Below, in pieces: positions 62,686 to 64,000 of a stretch of 64,000 nt of DNA. This DNA is from an uncultured SAR116 cluster alpha proteobacterium (GTDB lineage: Bacteria; Pseudomonadota; Alphaproteobacteria; Puniceispirillales; Marisalimonadaceae): positions 1 to 64,000 of the forward strand of contig CACMNV010000006.1 of the NCBI GenBank assembly GCA_902615025.1. The letters are read 5' to 3'. The position numbers and the translations under genes were made by a program. The first letter of the stretch is position 1. Each line of letters starts with the position of its first letter. Under the pieces are notes generated by a model that saw nothing but the letters and a program-made list of their open reading frames with translations, did not search any database and was not told where the DNA came from.

Positions 62686-63828
62686 TTAGTTTTCTTTCAT
62701 ATATTGTGCCAAAATGAGGCTATTTGCAAAAGCAATTGAGTCTATTATGTTATTTGTTCCAGACAACAATCCTAATTTACAGTTTAAATCATGATACATT
62801 GAAAAATCATAAGAATTTACAATTATTTCATCTAGTTTAGTTAAAACATTGATAGGGTTTAGTCCATCAAAATAACTCATTTGTTTTTCTAAGCTTTTAA
62901 AATTAATCCCAGATTGAATAACATTTAAAAGTAATTTTCTATTATCCAAATGTGTAATTTTCAAGTAATTATTAAAATTTTTGTCAACTAAAAAATCTTT
63001 AGAGATATCAACAATTATTGTTTCATTGTTATTTTCTGAGATATATTTATTTAGATTTTCAATTTCTGAAAAAGAATAAACATTTAAATTTAAGACTCTT
63101 CCAAAATTAAATAAATTAGAAGTCTTATTTGGAGAAGTTTTTCCAAAGTTTATTAATGTAATATTATTATTATTATGAGATAACATTGATTGATCAAGGA
63201 AATATGAAGCAATTTTTGCACAGATTGTTGTTTTCCCGACACCTGATAAACCGGCAACTAAAATAGTTTTAGAATTTAATAATTTATCTTTTAAATCAAA
63301 CGTTAGCTTCTTAGACAAAACGTCATAAAAATTAATTATTGATCTTGAAGTTTCATTTTTGTTTAAATTTTCAAAAATATTATTTATTGTTTTTTTTGAG
63401 TATCCTGCATTTAATAATTTTATAAAATTATTATCATCAATATGATTATTTAAAGAGTTTAAATCAGTAAAAATACTCTCATTTAAAATTGATTTAATTT
63501 CACACTTAAAAATTTCTAAATCTTTCTTTGAAATAAAATTTTCTTCATCTGTTAATTTTTCATTTTTGTTATTTTTAATTACGGAATTAATGCTGTTATT
63601 AGAGAAATTTTTAGATAAAGGAGCCTTCGAAAAAAGTTCTTTAAAGTCAGGTTTTTTTTTATTTTTTTTACTTGATTTTAAAATATCTTTAATATCATTT
63701 GACCCAATGATTTCAATTTTTTGACCTATTTTTTTTGTAGATAAAATTACAGCATCTTGGCCTAAGACTCTCGTAATTTCATCCATCGCAGTCATGCTAT
63801 CATCTGATAAAACTTTATGTTGCGTCAT
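62686..63828 (-). CDS. flhF: FlhF flagellar-placement GTPase
   Basis: SRP-type GTPase of 380 residues that marks the pole for flagellum assembly. The basic N-terminus MTQHKVLSDDSMTAMDEITR carries ITRVLGQDAVILSTKKI, typical of FlhF. The NG domain has VAGLSGVGKTTICAKIA near 191-207, and LTKLDEI near 335 for guanine recognition. The C-terminal GTPase half looks divergent: a DISKDFL segment stands where G3 (DTAG) is expected. It lies 17 bases downstream of flhA. Confidence 0.88.
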   Translation of the reverse strand: MTQHKVLSDDSMTAMDEITRVLGQDAVILSTKKIGQKIEIIGSNDIKDILKSSKKNKKKPDFKELFSKAPLSKNFSNNSINSVIKNNKNEKLTDEENFISKKDLEIFKCEIKSILNESIFTDLNSLNNHIDDNNFIKLLNAGYSKKTINNIFENLNKNETSRSIINFYDVLSKKLTFDLKDKLLNSKTILVAGLSGVGKTTICAKIASYFLDQSMLSHNNNNITLINFGKTSPNKTSNLFNFGRVLNLNVYSFSEIENLNKYISENNNETIIVDISKDFLVDKNFNNYLKITHLDNRKLLLNVIQSGINFKSLEKQMSYFDGLNPINVLTKLDEIIVNSYDFSMYHDLNCKLGLLSGTNNIIDSIAFANSLILAQYMKEN

Positions 63829-63845
63829 TTTGATATCTCCATAAT

Positions 63846-64000
63846 TTAATTTGTATCTTCTTGATCAAGGTTAATGGTTGCCACTACATCAATTTTTTTA
63901 TCATCGGGTAATTCCGTAAAAGACAGTACATCTACATTATCTATATGCTGTCTTAACATTAATGAAATATCTTTTCTAATTGCAGGGGCAGTTATTAAAA
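63846..64000 (-). CDS. flhA: FlhA, C-terminal end only
   Basis: The last ~50 codons on the minus strand read LITAPAIRKDISLMLRQHID, then NVDVLSFTELPDDKKIDVVA and end QEDTN with TAA at 63846-63848. The (S/T)xPxxRxxI...LSxxELPxxxxIxVV pattern is the C-terminal tail of FlhA, the export-gate membrane protein. The rest is beyond the window. The flhA-flhF-flhG-fliA order supports it. Confidence 0.82.
   Translation of the reverse strand, partial: LITAPAIRKDISLMLRQHIDNVDVLSFTELPDDKKIDVVATINLDQEDTN

Noticed and set aside
1-64000. CRISPR arrays, intact IS elements, rRNA genes
   Set aside because: No regularly spaced direct repeats, no intact transposase and no rRNA-like stretch were found.

Overview
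The window is very AT-rich and densely packed. It reads as a chromosomal piece of a free-living, genome-streamlined marine alphaproteobacterium. Evidence for this is the alphaproteobacterial gene orders (aroA-cmk beside a FYDLN-acid protein, lptC-lptA-lptB-ptsN, murA-DUF2948-hisG-hisD-infA-maf-yacG), short or overlapping gene junctions, TRAP/ABC uptake systems and many small-acid catabolic enzymes. A motile relative of the SAR11-like HIMB59/AEGEAN-169 type would fit, but that placement is inference. No rRNA, CRISPR array, prophage or intact insertion sequence was seen. Three tRNA genes (Ala-GGC, Thr-GGT, Phe-GAA) all encode their CCA end.

Layout. 1-2583: cmk (cut by the edge), aroA, a zinc-ribbon/acidic protein and tRNA-Ala. 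2584-5076: a small accessory patch with a TPR-SGNH gene whose N-terminus is cut off by an in-frame TAG, and a decayed phage-type HTH gene. 5077-7777: a hydroxyacid dehydrogenase / HpcH-HpaI aldolase / hydroxyacid dehydrogenase operon. 7774-12800: ptsN, the Lpt genes, an RNase D, an NDUFA9-like protein and uppP. The lptB gene has no ATG/GTG/TTG start and seems to use CTG. 12913-25800: glutamate synthase, a glycosyltransferase and the thrS-infC-rpmI-rplT-pheS-pheT translation block; infC starts with ATT or ATA. 28361-33559: murA, histidine genes, infA, maf and yacG. 33556-41081: an acyl-CoA ligase, a NaChBac-type sodium channel, a GMC oxidoreductase, a TauD dioxygenase, and a second dehydrogenase/aldolase operon ending in a TauE/SafE exporter.

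41072-55920 is a transport and catabolism region. On the minus strand a TRAP-TAXI transporter runs directly into a BMP-type ABC importer, closed by a strong terminator. Divergent from it, on the plus strand, lies a six-gene operon: HMG-CoA-lyase-like, class III CoA-transferase, crotonase, LeuB-like dehydrogenase, PrpF-like isomerase and AbrB-type membrane protein. It looks like a complete route for importing, CoA-activating and cleaving a branched or unsaturated dicarboxylate.

55917-64000 is a flagellar island: FliL-like, a cyclic-nucleotide-binding protein, a hook/rod protein, fliA, flhG, flhF and the end of flhA. Embedded in it is a six-gene minus-strand run (57177-59893) with no canonical flagellar gene. 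It holds an NHLP/nitrile-hydratase-leader-like protein, a Sel1-like protein, two small proteins, a coiled-coil protein and an orphan ParA ATPase. This run is the best candidate here for an undescribed system.
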